In this document: positions 62,013 to 64,000 of the stretch, piece after piece
How positions within the stretch are numbered: the first letter of the stretch is position 1
How the letters are laid out: each line of letters starts with the position of its first letter
Assembly: GCF_003144035.1 (NCBI RefSeq)
Contig: NZ_QFWT01000003.1
Span: 310,001 to 374,000 of the forward strand
Direction of reading: 5' to 3'
DNA from: Vibrio albus
Lineage (GTDB): Bacteria > Pseudomonadota > Gammaproteobacteria > Enterobacterales > Vibrionaceae
DNA: 64,000 nucleotides
Position numbers and translations under genes: made by a program
The notes under the pieces: model-generated
Databases searched by the model: none
Seen by the model: the letters and a program-made list of their open reading frames with translations, nothing else
Told to the model about the DNA's origin: nothing

Positions 62013-62528
62013 TTACTTCTTTGTGACTTTTTTTGTTTTTAATTCAACAAGATAAGTTTCATTTCTTTCGTTTGTTATGCTGATATTGTTACCATCTGGT
62101 AGCAATATCATTGACTTGAAAAAGACATCCTGAACATCTGATTCAAGGTTCTCTATTTGCTGCGTATCATAAATTTTTAGAATCCATAATCTTTCATCTG
62201 TTTGTTTATCATAGGCGGCAAGAAAACCAGTGCGCTGGTCTTTACCAAGCAGTTCTGCATTGATGACTTGTTCATAACGGGTATCACCACTGGTAACCGG
62301 CGATATATCTGGTGGTGCTTTTCGACTCACATTAGGCTGCGGTATTGAATCTGACGGTTCCATTCCGGGTGGAGTACTTTTACTATTGATATTACTCATA
62401 GATGTTTCCTTATTGGTATGAATCTCAGTACACCCTGTACAAAACAGTACAATAGAATAAGCTAATATCATCGTAACAACGGCTGAGATTAATTTGCACG
62501 AAAATCTAGATCGTATTACAGAGCTCAT
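62013..62528 (-). CDS. Putative lipoprotein, candidate immunity protein
   Basis: 171 residues. A signal-like N-terminus ends at Cys in VLFCTGC, a passable but imperfect lipobox. The mature part is short: a Ser/Pro-rich stretch (about 40-75) then a compact beta-rich region (FLAAYDKQTDERLWILKIYD; FFKSMILLPDGNNISITNERNETYLVELKTKKV). Starts 27 bases after the M35-like gene, on the same strand. A periplasmic lipoprotein beside a putative peptidase effector suits an immunity role; not shown. No homologue recognised. Confidence 0.5.
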   Translation of the reverse strand: MSSVIRSRFSCKLISAVVTMILAYSIVLFCTGCTEIHTNKETSMSNINSKSTPPGMEPSDSIPQPNVSRKAPPDISPVTSGDTRYEQVINAELLGKDQRTGFLAAYDKQTDERLWILKIYDTQQIENLESDVQDVFFKSMILLPDGNNISITNERNETYLVELKTKKVTKK

Positions 62529-62555
62529 TACTTTTCGTCCTGTTATCGTTCTGGA

Positions 62556-63605
62556 TCAAATACCATTCATAGCACGGTTTATATCGTTTTTTGTTAGTGC
62601 GTTGGCACAGTCGGCTGCGAAATACGCCCAGCTATCAGCATTTACTGAGCAGTCAGCAGGTGTGATGTTGGTTCCCGGCTTAATACCAGCCCATGCATAT
62701 AGTTTGTCAGCGGTGGAACAGTCCAGATGGGATACTTCATGAACGATGATTCTTGCCCAATTTTTCATTCCATCCATAACGTTGCCTCCTTTTGCAAAAA
62801 AGGCATCTTCGATGTAAACGATTGGAAGTTTTTCGTACCGGCCACCATAAACAAATGCCTCTGAGTTTTTAAAGTCGGCATCATTCCCTGTCTGAGCTGA
62901 GCGTAGGGAGGCCATATCGGTAAATATCAGTTGGTTGGAATCAAGAGTATTGGCAATTTTTTTGAATCCTCGCTCCAGATTACCGATCATCAAGTTAAGC
63001 TCGATATCAGAGGTATTCCCGTCCGCAAACCATTTCTTTACTTTTTCTCGTGATTTTTGTCCTCCTTTTTGTCTGGCATTAGTCAGTGTCATTATTGCTT
63101 TATGTGTCCACGCCAGCCCCATTTGTGTGGCATTACTGAGGTTCTTTTTGTCTCGTGAACTAAAACGTTCCTTGGTATCTCCTAGTTTGTTTTTTAAAGT
63201 CACTTTATTATGTGCTGTTGCCCATAGTTCCTTAGAGGGATAGTCGGTATACGCTGCAGGAGATGAGAATATCCAAATTTTTTGTCCGCCTCTTTTCCTT
63301 AATAAATGAAAATGTAGCAGGAACTTAATCACAAGAACTCTGAAATATTCATCATTATCTATAGAGCCGGCACGATTTTTTAGCTCTATACCCGCAGACT
63401 TCATCATTTTATTTGAAGCCCTGAATTTGAGAGCCCAATGCATAGAACTTAATTTAGACGCATAAGATACATCAGGCCCATCCACCCCTAATATATTCTT
63501 GATAGCATCAATGTGTTTTTTCATTGGAGATTTGACCCCAAGTGAAGGGTTAATGAGCAAAGTTCTGACGTAGTTGTATTCTTTTGAAAACAGTTCCATT
63601 GGCAT
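62556..63605 (-). CDS. M35-like (aspzincin) zinc metallopeptidase, candidate T6SS effector
   Basis: 349 residues, no signal peptide. The C-terminal third looks like an M35/lysine-specific metallo-endopeptidase domain: HEVSH at 289-293, then CSTADKLYAW with Asp300 as candidate third zinc ligand, and NADSWAYFAADC at 322-333. Upstream, REKVKKWFADGN (186-197) matches the V..WFG block I recall from that family. The N-terminal 180 residues are helical and unassigned. GGAG lies 9 bases before the ATG. About 100 bases behind tssH with a hairpin between; the lipoprotein follows. Antibacterial or anti-host action cannot be told apart. Confidence 0.6.
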   Translation of the reverse strand: MPMELFSKEYNYVRTLLINPSLGVKSPMKKHIDAIKNILGVDGPDVSYASKLSSMHWALKFRASNKMMKSAGIELKNRAGSIDNDEYFRVLVIKFLLHFHLLRKRGGQKIWIFSSPAAYTDYPSKELWATAHNKVTLKNKLGDTKERFSSRDKKNLSNATQMGLAWTHKAIMTLTNARQKGGQKSREKVKKWFADGNTSDIELNLMIGNLERGFKKIANTLDSNQLIFTDMASLRSAQTGNDADFKNSEAFVYGGRYEKLPIVYIEDAFFAKGGNVMDGMKNWARIIVHEVSHLDCSTADKLYAWAGIKPGTNITPADCSVNADSWAYFAADCANALTKNDINRAMNGI

Positions 63606-63650
63606 GATTTATTACTCCTACCGTCGATACCTATCACAATGTCCCGGTTC

Positions 63651-63686
63651 ATTACTGGTTGCAGCCAATAGTTGTGAAACCAGTAA
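63651..63686 (-). other. Hairpin between tssH and the M35-like peptidase gene
   Basis: TTACTGGTT (63652-63660) and AACCAGTAA (63678-63686) pair perfectly (9 bp) around a 17-base loop in the 103-base gap. There is no T-run, so it is more likely an RNA stability or partial read-through element than a terminator. Confidence 0.45.
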
Positions 63687-63708
63687 AATAATGAGTTAAA
63701 ATAAATAG

Positions 63709-64000
63709 TTACTTAAACTCATAACTAAACTCACCGTCTTCAACACTGACATGCACCCGCTCTACAGGCTTACCTTCCACCATACATTTCAATAATTCTT
63801 CACTGACGGCCGGAAGAACGGTATTGGTCAGAATGGAGTCGATCATCCGGCCTCCGCTGTCCACTTCGGTACAGCGGTCGATAATCAGCTGAATGACCGA
63901 ATCGTCATAAGTAAATGGTATCCGGTGATTAGCCACGACACGTTTCTCGATACGTTTAAGCTGCAATCTCGCAATCAGCCCCAGTACTTCGTCTGTCAAT
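63709..64000 (-). CDS. tssH: T6SS ATPase TssH/ClpV, C-terminal end (cut by window edge)
   Basis: The last 97 codons of ClpV, the AAA+ ATPase that disassembles contracted sheath. Visible are LIARLQLKRIEKRV, TYDDSVIQLIIDRCTEVDSGGRMIDSILTNTVLPAVS, and a short C-terminal end (EDGEFSYEFK). These correspond to the ClpB-type D2-small domain; the sequence VDSGGRMID distinguishes ClpV from ClpB, where the same place reads GARPL. Most of the gene is outside the window. Confidence 0.88.
   Translation of the reverse strand, partial: LTDEVLGLIARLQLKRIEKRVVANHRIPFTYDDSVIQLIIDRCTEVDSGGRMIDSILTNTVLPAVSEELLKCMVEGKPVERVHVSVEDGEFSYEFK

Noticed and set aside
1-64000. CRISPR arrays, insertion sequences, prophage or integrase genes
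   Set aside because: Looked for regular spacer repeats, transposase motifs and integrase motifs; none seen.

Overview
The window looks like chromosomal DNA of a marine gammaproteobacterium, most probably Vibrionaceae. Pointers are the trp operon order E-G-D-C(F)-B-A with a Trp-rich leader peptide and TrpR operator, the yciB-yciA-yciI block next to a GspS-beta/AspS-type secretin pilotin, EfpL, YciU and a DUF2986 protein, the uvrY(varA)-uvrC-pgsA-tRNA arrangement, and a type VI secretion cluster with Fha, PppA and TagF. No species is claimed; everything is read from motifs, gene order and remembered family sequences, without database searches.

Layout. 0-11.6 kb: 5' part of metC, cardiolipin synthase, an NSS sodium:amino-acid symporter behind a TrpR-like operator and a long structured leader, two RNA-modification enzymes, pepT, the pilotin/yciI/yciA/yciB block, an FAD oxidoreductase and a DAACS symporter. 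11.8-20.4 kb: trp operon on the minus strand with leader, attenuator, operator/promoter and terminator, diverging from trpH-yciO. 20.5-29.8 kb: cobQ, rluB, DUF2986, yciU, efpL, a nucleotidyltransferase-like protein, a PTS-EIIC/EAL fusion and DNA polymerase II. 30-33.9 kb: uvrY-uvrC-pgsA followed by tRNA-Cys and tRNA-Gly and broken copies of both.

33.9-45.8 kb is bracketed by two similar tRNA units (promoter with a shared upstream motif, tRNA-Gly, GC-rich terminator). It carries a CBM48-like protein, an HDOD protein, an AmmeMemoRadiSam set (AMMECR1, Memo, radical SAM enzyme, plus a small zinc-ribbon protein), a likely anaerobic octaheme cytochrome operon with an FNR-like site, and a secreted alpha-amylase. 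46.2-50.3 kb: dbpA, a membrane protein and a PAS/degenerate-GGDEF/EAL protein.

50.3-64 kb is a type VI secretion cluster, all on the minus strand: tssH (3' end only, at the window edge), an M35-like zinc peptidase, a lipoprotein, a second and unrelated metzincin-like peptidase, tagH/fha, tssJ, tssK, tssL, tssM, tagF, a PP2C phosphatase and a small membrane protein. The two peptidases and the lipoprotein sit between the unfoldase and the Fha gene and are candidate effectors with a candidate immunity protein; one peptidase gene is flanked by a 17-bp perfect direct repeat. This cargo module is the most promising undescribed element. The second theme is a possible TrpR regulon, with operator-like sites at the trp operon, the NSS transporter and, more weakly, the DAACS symporter.
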